Positions 49,727-60,712 are shown, counted from the stretch's first letter. The stretch is 64,000 nt of DNA from Nocardioides jiangsuensis (GCF_019679455.1 NZ_JAIEZQ010000002.1:558001-622000); one strand, 5' to 3'. A program made the numbers and translations. Notes: generated from the sequence alone by a model not told the origin.

Positions 49727-50440
49727 ATGACACGGGGACGCGCGGGCGCCGTGGCCACGCTCGTGGCCGCGGCCGGGCTCCTCGTGCTCACCTGGGCCGC
49801 CGTGGTGGGACCGGGCTCCCTGGTCAGCGGCACCCCCCGGGTCTTCGACCGCGAGCCGCCGGCCGCCACCGCGTCGCCCACCTCCACGGCGCCGCCCGGT
49901 GCGGTCTCCACGCGCGAGCAGCTGATCGAGGACACCGAGACGGTGGTGGACCTGCGCTGGCTCGGTGAGCTGCTCGGCTGGGTGATGGTGGTCGCGGTGC
50001 TCGTCGGGGCGGGGCTGCTCGCCCGGCACCTGTGGCGGCACCGCTGGCACCCGCCGGAGCCGCCCGAGTCGGCCGACTTCGAGGTGCTGCCCGACCTGCA
50101 CCGGGTCGCCGCGGCCCTGGCCCAGAGCAGCGCGGCGCAGCTCGAGGCGGTCGCGGAGGGCTCGCCCCGGGACGGGATCCAGCGCTGCTGGCTGCGCGTC
50201 GAGGAGTCCGTCGCCGAGGCGGGCGTCCGGCGGGAGCCGTGGGAGACCACCGCCGAGCTCACCGTGCGCGTCCTGAGGCTGCTCGACCTCGACCCCCGCG
50301 CGATCGGGGGGCTCGCCGACCTCTACCGGGAGGCGCGGTTCTCCCGGCACGAGCTGGGCGAGCCGGAGCGTACGGCGGCGCGGTCGGCGCTGCACCGGCT
50401 GCACAGTGACCTCGCCGAGCTCGAGGGGCCGCGCCGGTGA
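49727..50440 (+). CDS. DUF4129 membrane protein
   Basis: This 237-residue protein has two membrane helices (about 9-30 and 84-103) around a short extracytoplasmic segment rich in Pro/Thr, then a C-terminal cytoplasmic domain. There IQRCWLRVEESVAEAGVRRE and SRHELGEPERTAARSALHRL correspond to DUF4129. Such genes usually accompany MoxR-DUF58 and transglutaminase-like genes, and this is the first gene of that operon here. Function is unknown. The end overlaps the next GTG. Confidence 0.88.
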   Translation: MTRGRAGAVATLVAAAGLLVLTWAAVVGPGSLVSGTPRVFDREPPAATASPTSTAPPGAVSTREQLIEDTETVVDLRWLGELLGWVMVVAVLVGAGLLARHLWRHRWHPPEPPESADFEVLPDLHRVAAALAQSSAAQLEAVAEGSPRDGIQRCWLRVEESVAEAGVRREPWETTAELTVRVLRLLDLDPRAIGGLADLYREARFSRHELGEPERTAARSALHRLHSDLAELEGPRR

Positions 50441-50936
50441 GCCACTCCTCCGACTTCGACGTGCCGGACACCTCCTGGCGCTCCCGGACCGCCTTCGTGG
50501 CCGGCGTGTGGATCGCCGGGGTGGCGGGCGCCTCGTTCTTCGGGCTCCGGGTCCAGCCCCTGCTCGGACTGCTGGTGCTCCTCGCCGTGTGCGCCACCGT
50601 CTGGCTGTTCACGGACGCCTCGGCGCGCAGCACGCCGACCGGCTGGCGCACCGTCGACGACGACCCGGTCCGGGAGCCGGGGCAGGACCCGCGGCTGGCC
50701 CTGCTGCACCGGGTCGTCACCGGGCACCTCGACGCCCGCGGCCTCGACGAGCAGCTGCCCCGGCACCTCCTGGCGCTCGCCGACCAGCGGCTCCTCGCGC
50801 ACCACGGGGTGGACCGCCGTACCGACCCCGGCCACGCCGCCGAGCTGATGGGCCCGGAGCTCACCGCCCTCGCGGACCGGCCCACCCGCCTCGACCTTCC
50901 CCGGATCACCCACCTCGTCGACAGGATCGAGTCGCT

Positions 50937-50940
<4 letters not shown>
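50437..50940 (+). CDS. Membrane protein of the MoxR operon
   Basis: This 167-residue protein has two adjacent membrane helices (about 15-35 and 40-57) followed by a helical cytoplasmic domain (residues 60-167). I recognise no family motif. It is coupled by four-base overlaps to the DUF4129 gene before it and the MoxR ATPase after it, so it is probably a structural part of the same membrane-associated chaperone system. Confidence 0.78.
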
Positions 50941-51910
<970 letters not shown>

Positions 51911-51914
<4 letters not shown>

Positions 51915-53206
51915 ACCACCCCTGGCGTCCCACCCCGGCGCTGGTCCGGGCCGGCCTCGCCTCGATGGCCGGCGCGGTGGCCGCCGTGCTCCTCGGGCGT
52001 CCCGACCTGCTGGTCCTGGCGGTGCCGCTGGCGGTGTGCGCCGCGGGTGCCGTGCTCACCCGGCCGGCCCGACCGCCGCGGGCGGCGACCGACCTGGTGC
52101 ACCCCAGCGTCCGCGAGGGGGAGGGCACGCTGGTACGCGCCCGGCTCACCGGCGCCGAGGACGTCGAGCACGCCGTCGTGGCGCTGACCCGGCACCGGTT
52201 CCTGGCCTACCGGCCCGCCGGCGGGGTCCACGGGGTCACCGTGCCCGGCGGTGCGCCCACGGTGACCTGGGACGTTCCGGTCGGGTCGCTGCACTGGGGC
52301 CGGCGGCTCGTCGGGGACGGGCTGGTCTCCGCACTCACCCCCTGGGCGGGCTATCGGTGGGGGCCGGTCGAGGTGCTCGCCCAGTCGCTGCTCACGCTGC
52401 CGACGCCGGGGCGCTTCGACGCCCGGAGCCCCGCGCCGCACCCGATCGGCCTGGTCGGCACCCATCCGGCGCGACGCCAAGGGGAGGGCGGCGAGCTCGC
52501 GACCATCCGCCCCTTCGCCCCGGGCGACCGGCTACGGCGGGTGCAGTGGCGGGTCTCGCTGCGCACCGGCACCCTGCACGTGACCAGCACGCTGGCCGAG
52601 GAGGACAGCAGCATCCTGCTCGTCGTCGACGCGGTGGTGGACCTCGGCGTCGGCCGCGGCATCCACGGCTCCGCGAGCAGCCTCGACGTCGCGGTCCGGG
52701 CGGCCGGCGCGGTCGCCGAGCACTACCTGCGCCAGGGCGACCGGGTCGGGCTCCGGGTCCTCGGCACCGCCCGGCACGGGGTGCTGCCGATGGGCGCGGG
52801 CACTCGCCACCTGCGCAAGCTGCTCGACACGCTCGCCCAGGTCACCCCCGGCGCGGACCGTCTCGTGGACCTGACCCGGCTCCGGTTCGGGCTCGCACCG
52901 GGCACCGTCGCGATCGTGCTCTCCCCGATGCTGTCCGAGGAGGCGATCGGCGCCACCCTGAGCCTGGCCAGCGGCGGGGTCACCGTCGTCGTGGTCGACA
53001 CGGTCCCCGAGGACCTCGACCTCGGCGACGACGACCCGGCGCTGCACCTCGCCTGGCGGATGCGGCTGCTGGAGCGCGAGGACCTGCTGCGACAGGTCGA
53101 GGCGGCCGGGATCCCCGTCGTCCGGTGGCGCGGTCCCGGCACCCTCGACGAGGTGCTGCGCGGACTCGGCCGCCGGGCCGCCGCACCCAGGATGGTGCGG
53201 CGATGA
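51911..53206 (+). CDS. DUF58 domain protein
   Basis: This 431-residue protein has two N-terminal membrane helices (about 11-48), then a beta-rich part. The DUF58 signature follows near residue 200 (EGGELATIRPFAPGDRLRRVQW, containing R-x-Y/F-x-PGD-x-R-x-I/V-x-W). A VWA-like fold follows with LLVVDAVVDLG in place of the usual DxSxS metal site. It is probably the partner of the MoxR ATPase. The target is unknown. The end overlaps the next ATG. Confidence 0.9.
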
Positions 53207-53751
53207 GCGGCTCCGCGCGGTCCGAGCGGCTGCTCGACGCACTCAGCCGGCTCAGCCCCCAGCAGGCGGCCCTGCGGCTGCTGGTGCTGCTCGGCGCGGC
53301 CGGTTTCCTGCTCGCCGAGGGCGCGGCCGGTGCCTCGTTCTCGGGGTGGTGGCTGGTCGCGGTGGCCGTGGTCGCGGTCGCGGCGGCGGTGCTCCCCGAC
53401 TCCTTCGCCCCGCTGGCCCTGGTCCTGCTGCTCGGCGGCCACTGGGCCTTCGAGCTCCGGGACGAGCTGGGCGGGTGGCTGCTGGTGGCGACCGGCTGCC
53501 TGCTGGTGGCGCACGTCGCGTCGGCCCTGGCGTCGTACGGGCCGACCTCGGTGGTCCTCGACGCCGGCCTGCTCCGGCTGTGGGCGGTCCGCGGCGCGGT
53601 GGCGGCGGCCGCGGCGGTGCCGGTGTGGGCGCTCAGCCGCGTCGGGGCCGCGTTCGACCTGCCATCCGGTGGCCCGGTCCTCGCGGTGGCGCTGCTCGTG
53701 CTGCTGGGCTGGGCGGTCGTGCTGGGCCGGCACGCCGTCACCCGGTCCTGA
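53203..53751 (+). CDS. Membrane protein at the end of the MoxR operon
   Basis: This 182-residue hydrophobic protein has five or six membrane helices in two groups (about 26-75, 85-105, 130-180) and no catalytic motif. It follows DUF58 by an ATGA overlap and ends the operon, 23 bases before the alkyltransferase-like gene. I do not recognise the family. It may help anchor the MoxR-DUF58 complex. Confidence 0.75.
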   Translation: MSGSARSERLLDALSRLSPQQAALRLLVLLGAAGFLLAEGAAGASFSGWWLVAVAVVAVAAAVLPDSFAPLALVLLLGGHWAFELRDELGGWLLVATGCLLVAHVASALASYGPTSVVLDAGLLRLWAVRGAVAAAAAVPVWALSRVGAAFDLPSGGPVLAVALLVLLGWAVVLGRHAVTRS

Positions 53752-53774
53752 GCCACGTCGGTACGGTGTGGCGC

Positions 53775-54074
53775 GTGGACCACGAGGAGTACGTCGAGGC
53801 GGTGCTCGCCGCCGTGGAGCGGGTGCCCCGTGGCCGGGTCACCACCTACGGCGCCGTCGCCGAGCAGGTGGGGGTTGGTGGGCCGCGCCAGGTCGGCCGG
53901 GTGATGTCGACGTACGGCGGCGCGGTGCCCTGGTGGCGGGTGGTCCGCGCCGACGGGACGCTGCCGCTGGAGAAGGAGGGGGAGTCCCGCGCACGGCACC
54001 TCGACGAGGGCACGCCGCTGCGCCCCGGCGGCCGCGTGGACATGCCGGCCGCGATGTGGTGGCCCGAGGCGTGA
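53775..54074 (+). CDS. Alkyltransferase-like (ATL) DNA repair protein
   Basis: This 99-residue protein has the MGMT/ATL DNA-binding core: RVTTYGAVAEQVGVGGPRQV (recognition helix and arginine finger region) and VPWWRVVRADG. In true O6-methylguanine methyltransferases the latter is PCHRV with the acceptor cysteine; here the cysteine is tryptophan, as in ATL proteins. ATLs bind O6-alkylguanine and pass it to nucleotide excision repair rather than removing the group. The start is GTG 53775. It lies directly upstream of adnA, similar to an Rv3204-like gene by position. Confidence 0.88.
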   Translation: MDHEEYVEAVLAAVERVPRGRVTTYGAVAEQVGVGGPRQVGRVMSTYGGAVPWWRVVRADGTLPLEKEGESRARHLDEGTPLRPGGRVDMPAAMWWPEA

Positions 54075-54120
54075 GGGCGGCCCGCCGGAGCTGTCGGCGG
54101 CGTCTGGTGGGATGGTCCCC

Positions 54121-57100
54121 ATGACGACGTACCGGCTCGCCTACCCGACCGCGGGACGCACCGGCGCGCCCGCGCTCGACGGGTACCAGCAGTCGGTGGT
54201 CGACCACGCGGGCGGCCCGCTGCTGGTGCTCGCCGGGCCCGGCACCGGCAAGACCACCACGCTGGTCGAGGCGATCGTCGACCGCATCGAGAACCGCGGC
54301 GTCCCTCCGGAGTCGGTGCTCGCGCTCACCTTCAGCCGCAAGGCCGCCGAGCAGCTGCGCGACCGGGTCACCGCCCGGCTCGGCCGCACCATGGCGACCA
54401 CGCTCAGTTCGACCTTCCACTCCTTCGCCTACGGGCTGATCCGGGCGCACTCGCCGGCCGACCTCTACGCCGGGCCGCTCCGGCTGCTCTCCGCGCCCGA
54501 GCAGGACGTCGTGCTCCAGCGGCTGCTGACCCACGAGCGAGAGTCGGTGCAGTGGCCCCGGTCCCTGCGCCAGGCGGTCGGCACCCGCGGCTTCTCCCGG
54601 GAGGTGCAGAGCGTGCTCGCCCGGGCGCGGGAGAAGGGCCTGGGACCCGACGAGCTGGTGGCGCTGGGCCGGGAGGCGGAGCAGCCGGCGTGGCAGGCTG
54701 CCGGCCTGTTCATGGCGCAGTACCTCGACATCCTCGACAGCGAGAGCGCGATCGACTACCCCGAGCTCGTGCACCGCGCGGTGATGCTCGCGGAGAGCCC
54801 CGAGGTGCGAGCCGAGCTGCGGGCGCGGTTCTCCTGGGTCTTCGTCGACGAGTACCAGGACACCGACACCAGCCAGGTGCGGCTGCTGCGCGCGCTGGCC
54901 GGGGACGGCCGCGACCTGGTCGCGGTCGGGGACCCCGACCAGTCGATCTACGCCTTCCGCGGAGCCGAGGTGCGCGGCATCCTCGACTTCCCCGACGCGT
55001 TCCGCACCCGCTCCGGCGGCAGGGCGCCGACCGTCGCGCTACGGGTCACCCGCAGGTTCGGCTCCCGGCTGCTGGCCGCGTCCCAGTCGGTCTCCGCGGC
55101 GATCCCGACCAAGGGCGCCATCGACCCGACGCTGTTCCGGGCCTTCCGCAGCCCCGAGCCGGTCGAGCACGAGCTCGGCGAGGGCCGGGTGGAGGTGCGC
55201 ACCTTCGACACCGCCCGCGCCGAGACCGAGCACATCGCCGACCTGCTCCGCCGAGCTCACCTCGAGGACGGCGTGCCGTGGTCGCAGATGGCGGTGCTGG
55301 TCCGCTCCGGCCGGACCTCCATCCCGGGGCTGCGCCGCAGCCTGGGCGCCGCCGGCGTCCCGGTCGAGGTGGCCAGCGACGACACCCCGCTGGTCCGCGA
55401 GCCCGCGGTGCTGCCGCTGCTCGAGGCGCTGCGGGTGGTGGTCAACCTCGACAACGACGACCCCGAGCACGTCGACCACGTCGACGCCACCCGGGCGGAG
55501 GCCATGCTGCTCTCCCCGCTGGCCGCGCTGGACGCCACCGAGGTGCGCGCGCTGGCCCGGCAGCTGCGGCTCCGCGAGAAGCCGGCCGCGGCCGACGAGG
55601 AGCGGTCCCCGCGGCCCTCTCCGGAGCTGCTCCGCGAGGCGCTGCTGCACCCCGCCGTCCTCGAGGGCGTGAGGGGCAAGGGCGCCGGCAAGGTCGCCCG
55701 GTTCGCGACGCTGCTGCAGGAGACCCGCGCCGAGCTCGAGGCCGGGCGCACCGCCGAGGAGCTGCTGTGGACCCTGTGGCAGGGCACCGGCTGGCCACAC
55801 CGGCTCCGCCGGGCGGTCGAGGAGGGCGGTACGGCGGCGCGGCTGGCGCACCGCGACCTCGACGCGATCTGCGCGCTGTTCGAGGTGGCTGCCCGGGCCG
55901 AGGAGCAGCGCGGGCACACCAGCGTCGTCAACTTCCTCGCCGCCCTGTCCGCCCAGCAGATCCCCGCCGACACCCTCGCCGAAGAGGGCGTCCGCGGCGA
56001 CGCGGTCCGGCTGCTGACCGCGCACCGGTCCAAGGGCCTGGAGTGGCGGTTCGTGGTCGTCGCCCAGGTCCAGGAGGAGGGCTGGCCGGACCTACGCCGG
56101 CGTACCTCGCTGCTCCAGGCGGACCGGATCGGCCCCGGCCACGTGCTGCCCCGGGTGACCACCCAGACGCTGCTCGCCGAGGAGCGCCGGCTGTTCTACG
56201 TCGCCTGCACCCGGGCCCGGGAGCGGCTGCTGGTGACCGCCGTCGAGTCCGCCGAGGACGACGGCGACCAGCCCTCCCGCTTCCTCGACGAGCTGTCGGT
56301 GGAGCGGGTCCGGATCCAGGGCCGTCCGCAGCGGCCGCTGTCGCTGCCCGGGCTCGTCGCGGAGCTCCGCCGTACCGTCGCCGACCCGGAGACGTCCGAG
56401 CCGATGCGCGACGCGGCCGCCCACCGGCTCGCGCTGCTCGCGTCGGCCACCGAGCACGGCCAGCCGCTGGTCCCGCAGGCCGACCCCGCTCACTGGTGGG
56501 GCACCCGAGCCCGGAGCCTGTCGGAGCGCCCGGTGCGCAGCGCCGAGGAGCCGGTCACGCTCTCGGCGAGCGCCCTGGAGTCGATCCTGGCGTGCCCGGC
56601 CAAGTGGTTCCTCGAGCGCGAGGCCGGGGGAGAGCGGGCGTCCAGCGCCTCCCAGGGGTTCGGGCTCGTGGTGCACGCCCTCGCCGACCGGGTCGGCAAG
56701 GGCGAGCTGGCGACCGTCGAGGAGCTGATGGCGCAGGTCGACAAGGTGTGGGGGCAGATCGTGTTCCGCACGCCTTGGTCGCGGGTCCGGGAGCGGGCCG
56801 AGGTGCAGGCGGCGCTGACCCGGTTCGTGCAGTGGCACACCCAGCCCGGCGCGCGCACCGTGATCGGCACCGAGCGGCAGCTGTCGGCCGAGGTCACCCT
56901 GCCCGACGGGCAGCAGGTGCGGCTCTACGGGTACGCCGACCGGCTCGAGATCGACGACGAGGGGCGGGTCGTGGTGATCGACCTGAAGACCGGGAAGTAC
57001 CCGCCGCCCGACAAGGACCTGCCGGAGAACGCCCAGCTCGGGCTGTACCAGCACGCGGTCGCGCACGGCGCCGTCGACGACCTGCTGCCCGAGGGGTCCG

Positions 57101-57348
57101 GGCCCGGCCGCCCCGGCGGCGCCGAGCTCGTCCAGCTCCGCAAGGAGAGCAGGGGCTCGGTCAAGGTGCAGACCCAGGAACCGCAGGCCGTCGACGAGAA
57201 CGGCCACTCGACGGTGGAACGGCAGCTGATGGAGGCGGTCACGGTGGTGCGCTCGGAGACCTTCCCGGCCCAGGCCGGCAAGCACTGCGAGCACTGCTCG
57301 TTCACCGCGATCTGCCCGATCAAGGGCGCCGGGACGTTGCTGTCGTGA
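54121..57348 (+). CDS. adnA: AdnA, helicase-nuclease subunit
   Basis: This 1075-residue UvrD-like motor has a nuclease tail. Walker A is LAGPGTGKTTT (about 38-48), Walker B VFVDEYQDTD, and motif III DPDQSIYAFRGAEV. The C-terminal 250 residues form a PD-(D/E)xK nuclease, with VVVIDLKTGKYPP and four cysteines (one in LACPAKW, three in HCEHCSFTAICP) placed as in AddB-type Fe-S nucleases. With AdnB it resects double-strand breaks in actinobacteria. ATG 54121 is preferred over 54112. Size and order match mycobacterial AdnA (about 1045 aa). Coupled by GTGA to adnB. Confidence 0.93.
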   Translation: MTTYRLAYPTAGRTGAPALDGYQQSVVDHAGGPLLVLAGPGTGKTTTLVEAIVDRIENRGVPPESVLALTFSRKAAEQLRDRVTARLGRTMATTLSSTFHSFAYGLIRAHSPADLYAGPLRLLSAPEQDVVLQRLLTHERESVQWPRSLRQAVGTRGFSREVQSVLARAREKGLGPDELVALGREAEQPAWQAAGLFMAQYLDILDSESAIDYPELVHRAVMLAESPEVRAELRARFSWVFVDEYQDTDTSQVRLLRALAGDGRDLVAVGDPDQSIYAFRGAEVRGILDFPDAFRTRSGGRAPTVALRVTRRFGSRLLAASQSVSAAIPTKGAIDPTLFRAFRSPEPVEHELGEGRVEVRTFDTARAETEHIADLLRRAHLEDGVPWSQMAVLVRSGRTSIPGLRRSLGAAGVPVEVASDDTPLVREPAVLPLLEALRVVVNLDNDDPEHVDHVDATRAEAMLLSPLAALDATEVRALARQLRLREKPAAADEERSPRPSPELLREALLHPAVLEGVRGKGAGKVARFATLLQETRAELEAGRTAEELLWTLWQGTGWPHRLRRAVEEGGTAARLAHRDLDAICALFEVAARAEEQRGHTSVVNFLAALSAQQIPADTLAEEGVRGDAVRLLTAHRSKGLEWRFVVVAQVQEEGWPDLRRRTSLLQADRIGPGHVLPRVTTQTLLAEERRLFYVACTRARERLLVTAVESAEDDGDQPSRFLDELSVERVRIQGRPQRPLSLPGLVAELRRTVADPETSEPMRDAAAHRLALLASATEHGQPLVPQADPAHWWGTRARSLSERPVRSAEEPVTLSASALESILACPAKWFLEREAGGERASSASQGFGLVVHALADRVGKGELATVEELMAQVDKVWGQIVFRTPWSRVRERAEVQAALTRFVQWHTQPGARTVIGTERQLSAEVTLPDGQQVRLYGYADRLEIDDEGRVVVIDLKTGKYPPPDKDLPENAQLGLYQHAVAHGAVDDLLPEGSGPGRPGGAELVQLRKESRGSVKVQTQEPQAVDENGHSTVERQLMEAVTVVRSETFPAQAGKHCEHCSFTAICPIKGAGTLLS

Positions 57349-60300
57349 GCGCGGGATTCCAGCCGCGGGTCGTCGACTCGCCGGAGGCCCTCCGTGACCT
57401 GATGGGGGCCGAGTTCACGTTCAGCGACCAGCAGTTCGAGGTGGTCTCCGCGCCGCTCGAGCCGCACGTCGTGATCGCCGGCGCCGGGTCGGGCAAGACC
57501 ACGGTGATGGCAGCCCGCGTGGTGTGGCTGGTCGCCACCGGCCTGGTCACCCCCGACCAGGTCCTCGGCCTCACCTTCACCACCAAGGCCGCCCACGAGC
57601 TCGCCGTCCGGATCCGCGCGGGGCTCCGCGACGCGGGCATCCTCCCCGAGCCCGGACCGCGGGCCCGGATCCTCGACCCCGGCGCGGACGAGGACGCCGA
57701 CGAGCCGGAGGAGCCGACGGTCGCGACCTACAACGCCTACGCCGCCGGGCTGCTCACCGAGCACGGCCTGCGGATCGGCCACGAGCCCGACACCCGGGTG
57801 ATCGCCGACGCGTCGCGCTACCAGCTCGCCGCCCGGGCCATCGACCGGTACGCCGGCCACGTGGAGCACCTCAGCGACCACCCCGGCACCGTGATCAACT
57901 ACCTGCTCGCGCTCGACGGCGGGATGGCCGAGCACCTGGTCACGCCCGCCGACGTGCGCGCCTTCCAGACCGCGGCCCGGCCGCGGGCGGAGGAGGCGCA
58001 GGCCGCCGAGCACCTGAAGACCAAGATCGCGGAGGTGGCGAAGGTGCTGCACACCTTCGGCCGCCGCGAGGAGCTGCTCGGCCTCGTCGAGTCCTACCGC
58101 CGGCTCAAGGCCGACCTCGGGCTGATGGACTTCTCCGACCAGATCGAGCTCGGAGCCAGGCTGGCCACCGAGCGCCCGGAGGTCGGCGCGGCCGAGCGGG
58201 CGAAGTACCGCATCGTGCTGCTCGACGAGTACCAGGACACCTCGGTAGCGCAGGCCCGGATGCTCAGCCGGCTGTTCTCCGGCGAGTCCGAGGAGACCGG
58301 TCGCGGGCACGCGGTGACGGCGGTCGGCGACCCCAACCAGGCGATCTACGGGTGGCGCGGTGCGTCGGTCTCCAACATCCTCGGGTTCGGCGCCGACTTC
58401 TCGACCGCGGCCGGGTCGCCCGACGTGCCGGCCTACTCCCTGACCGTCAACCGGCGCTCGGACCACCGGATCCTGTCCACGGCCAACCAGCTCGCCGCGC
58501 CGCTCTACGCCCAGTTCCCGCAGGTGCAGCCGCTGGAGGCCAAGCCGGGCGCGGAGCCGGGGACGGTCCGCGCGGCGGTGCTCGAGACCTACCCCGACGA
58601 GCTCGAGTGGCTGCCCGAGCAGGTGGTCGCGGCGCACGCCACCATGGTGGAGCCGCGATGGTCGGAGATCGGCGTGCTGACCCGCGACAACTCGCACGCC
58701 GCCGACGTGTTCGACGCGCTCACCGGCGCCGAGATCCCGGTCGAGATCGTGGGTCTGCAGGGGCTGCTCCGGCTGCCCGAGGTCGCCGAGGTCGTCGCCA
58801 CCCTGACCCTGCTGCACGACCTGACCGCGAACGCCGAGATGCTCACCCTGCTCACCGGGCCGCGCTGGGCGATCGGCGCCCGTGACCTGGCGCTGCTGGG
58901 CCGCCGGGCACGGAAGCTGGCCGGCTCGTCCGGTCCGGGCGGGCGCGAAGCCGTCCGCACCGTGGAGGAGGAGCTGGCCGCCGCGGTGGAGGGGGCCGAC
59001 CCGACCGAGGTGGTGTCGCTGAGCGACGCGCTCGACGACCCGGGCGACGCCGAGTACTCCCCGGAGGCGCGGGAGCGGTTCGCGCTGCTCGCCGAGGAGC
59101 TGCGCGTGCTGCGCCGGTTCGCCGGCGAGCCGCTGCTCGACCTGGTCCGACGGATCATCGACACCACCGGCATCGACGTCGAGCTGGCCTCGTCGGTCAG
59201 CCCGGCCGCGGCCGCGCGGCGCGACAACCTCGACCTGTTCGTGAAGGCCGTCGCGGAGTTCCAGGCCGTGGACGGCGACGTCACCCTGCCGGCTCTGCTG
59301 GCCTACCTGGAGGCTGAGGACGACTTCGGCAACGGCCTCGACGTGGCGACCCCCACCGACGCCGACTCGGTCAAGCTGCTGACCGTGCACCGGGCCAAGG
59401 GGCTCGAGTGGGACGTGGTGTTCCTCGTCGGCGTGGCGGCGGAGAAGTTCCCCACCTCCCAGACGCGCACCAAGTGGACCGCCGGGCCGGGAGTGCTGCC
59501 CTACCCGCTGCGCGGCGACCAGCGCGACCTCCCGTCGCTGGCCGGGTACACCGCCGCCGACCTCAAGGCGTTCGCCGAGGAGTGCAAGACCCACGAGCTC
59601 CAGGAGGAGCTGCGGCTCGGCTACGTCGCCCTGACCCGGGCCCGGCACGAGCTCGTGGTCTCGTCGTACTGCTGGTCGCCCACCCGCAAGGGCGCGCTCG
59701 GCCCGTCGCCGTACCAGGTCACGGTCAAGGAGGCGCTCGAGGAGTGGGGGGAGAAGCCCGAGCAGTGGCTGGACCGGCCGGCCAAGGACGAGGTCAACCC
59801 GCTCACCGCGCAGGCCGAGCGGCGGCCGTGGCCCGCCCAGGGGCACACCGAGGAGCTGGCCCGCCGGCAGGAGGCGGCCGTCCGGGTGAACGCCGAGATC
59901 GCCCGGCTCGCGGCCGCCGGTGGTGACGAGCCGCTGCCGCTGGACGAGAGCGGGCTGTCCGACGACGAGGCGGCCCGGGTCGCGGACTGGGACGACGAGA
60001 TGCACCGGCTGCTGGTGGAGGCGCGGCTGGCCCGCGCCCAGGTGGTCGAGGTGCCGCTGCCGTCGAGCCTGTCCGCGACCTCGGTGGCGCGGCTGCGCGA
60101 CGACCCCGAGACGCTGGCGCGCGACCTGGCCCGGCCGATGCCGCGCAAGCCGTCACCGGCGGCCCGGTTCGGCACCCGGTTCCATGCCTGGGTCGAGGCC
60201 CGGTTCGGCCAGCAACAGCTCGTCGGTCTCGACGAGGTGCCCGGCCGCGGCGACGCCGAGATCGACGACGACACCGACCTGCAGCACCTGGTCGAGCGGT

Positions 60301-60626
60301 TCAACGCGGGCGCCTTCGCGGAGCGGACGCCGTACGCGATCGAGCCGCCGTTCGCGCTGGTGCTCGGCGGGCAGGTGGTCCGCGGGCGGATCGACGCGGT
60401 CTACGAGACCGAGCGGGGCTTCCTGGTCGTGGACTGGAAGACCAACCGGGAGCAGACCGCCGACCCGCTCCAGCTCGCGATCTACCGGGTGGCCTGGGCG
60501 GAGCTGCAGGGTGTGCCCGTGGAGCAGGTGGAGGCGGCGTTCTACTACGTGCGGAGCGGCGACCTGGTGCAGCACGACGACCTGCCCGGCCGCGACGAGC
60601 TCGAGCGCCTCGTCACCCCTCGTTGA
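57345..60626 (+). CDS. adnB: AdnB, helicase-nuclease subunit
   Basis: This 1093-residue second subunit of the AdnAB complex has Walker A IAGAGSGKTTVMAARV (about 45-60), VLLDEYQDTSVAQ, DPNQAIYGWRGASVSN and a motif region LLTVHRAKGLEWDVVF. The C-terminal nuclease carries GRIDAVYE and FLVVDWKTNREQ. In mycobacteria the AdnB motor is the one needed for DNA translocation. The start GTG 57345 overlaps adnA. Its TGA stop at 60624-60626 lies inside the first 22-bp repeat of array C; the last codons (VTPR) may have been altered by the repeat. Confidence 0.94.
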   Translation: MSAGFQPRVVDSPEALRDLMGAEFTFSDQQFEVVSAPLEPHVVIAGAGSGKTTVMAARVVWLVATGLVTPDQVLGLTFTTKAAHELAVRIRAGLRDAGILPEPGPRARILDPGADEDADEPEEPTVATYNAYAAGLLTEHGLRIGHEPDTRVIADASRYQLAARAIDRYAGHVEHLSDHPGTVINYLLALDGGMAEHLVTPADVRAFQTAARPRAEEAQAAEHLKTKIAEVAKVLHTFGRREELLGLVESYRRLKADLGLMDFSDQIELGARLATERPEVGAAERAKYRIVLLDEYQDTSVAQARMLSRLFSGESEETGRGHAVTAVGDPNQAIYGWRGASVSNILGFGADFSTAAGSPDVPAYSLTVNRRSDHRILSTANQLAAPLYAQFPQVQPLEAKPGAEPGTVRAAVLETYPDELEWLPEQVVAAHATMVEPRWSEIGVLTRDNSHAADVFDALTGAEIPVEIVGLQGLLRLPEVAEVVATLTLLHDLTANAEMLTLLTGPRWAIGARDLALLGRRARKLAGSSGPGGREAVRTVEEELAAAVEGADPTEVVSLSDALDDPGDAEYSPEARERFALLAEELRVLRRFAGEPLLDLVRRIIDTTGIDVELASSVSPAAAARRDNLDLFVKAVAEFQAVDGDVTLPALLAYLEAEDDFGNGLDVATPTDADSVKLLTVHRAKGLEWDVVFLVGVAAEKFPTSQTRTKWTAGPGVLPYPLRGDQRDLPSLAGYTAADLKAFAEECKTHELQEELRLGYVALTRARHELVVSSYCWSPTRKGALGPSPYQVTVKEALEEWGEKPEQWLDRPAKDEVNPLTAQAERRPWPAQGHTEELARRQEAAVRVNAEIARLAAAGGDEPLPLDESGLSDDEAARVADWDDEMHRLLVEARLARAQVVEVPLPSSLSATSVARLRDDPETLARDLARPMPRKPSPAARFGTRFHAWVEARFGQQQLVGLDEVPGRGDAEIDDDTDLQHLVERFNAGAFAERTPYAIEPPFALVLGGQVVRGRIDAVYETERGFLVVDWKTNREQTADPLQLAIYRVAWAELQGVPVEQVEAAFYYVRSGDLVQHDDLPGRDELERLVTPR

Positions 60627-60687
60627 GGCGTCACTCGTGCGGGGTTGAGGCGTCACTCGTGCGGCGTTGAGGCGTCACTCGTGCGGC
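60622..60687 (+). repeat. 22-bp tandem repeat array C (three units)
   Basis: Three 22-base units at 60622-60643, 60644-60665 and 60666-60687 read GTTGAGGCGTCACTCGTGCG followed by GC (GG in the first). They are nearly identical to each other and to arrays A and B some 45 kb away. The first unit supplies the adnB stop. The array fills the convergent gap before deoD. Confidence 0.95.
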
Positions 60688-60712
60688 GTCCCGCCGCCGG
60701 ATGCGCCGCCCC

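Noticed and set aside
54552-57344. A long open frame opposite in phase to adnA, joined to adnB
   Set aside because: It is an arginine/proline/glycine-rich shadow frame caused by GC bias; the adnA frame has clear helicase motifs and adnB has its own GTG start.
56925-60005. Long minus-strand open frames opposite adnB
   Set aside because: Composition is typical of antisense frames in high-GC genes (Val/Leu/Gly/Arg/His) and no domain is recognisable.
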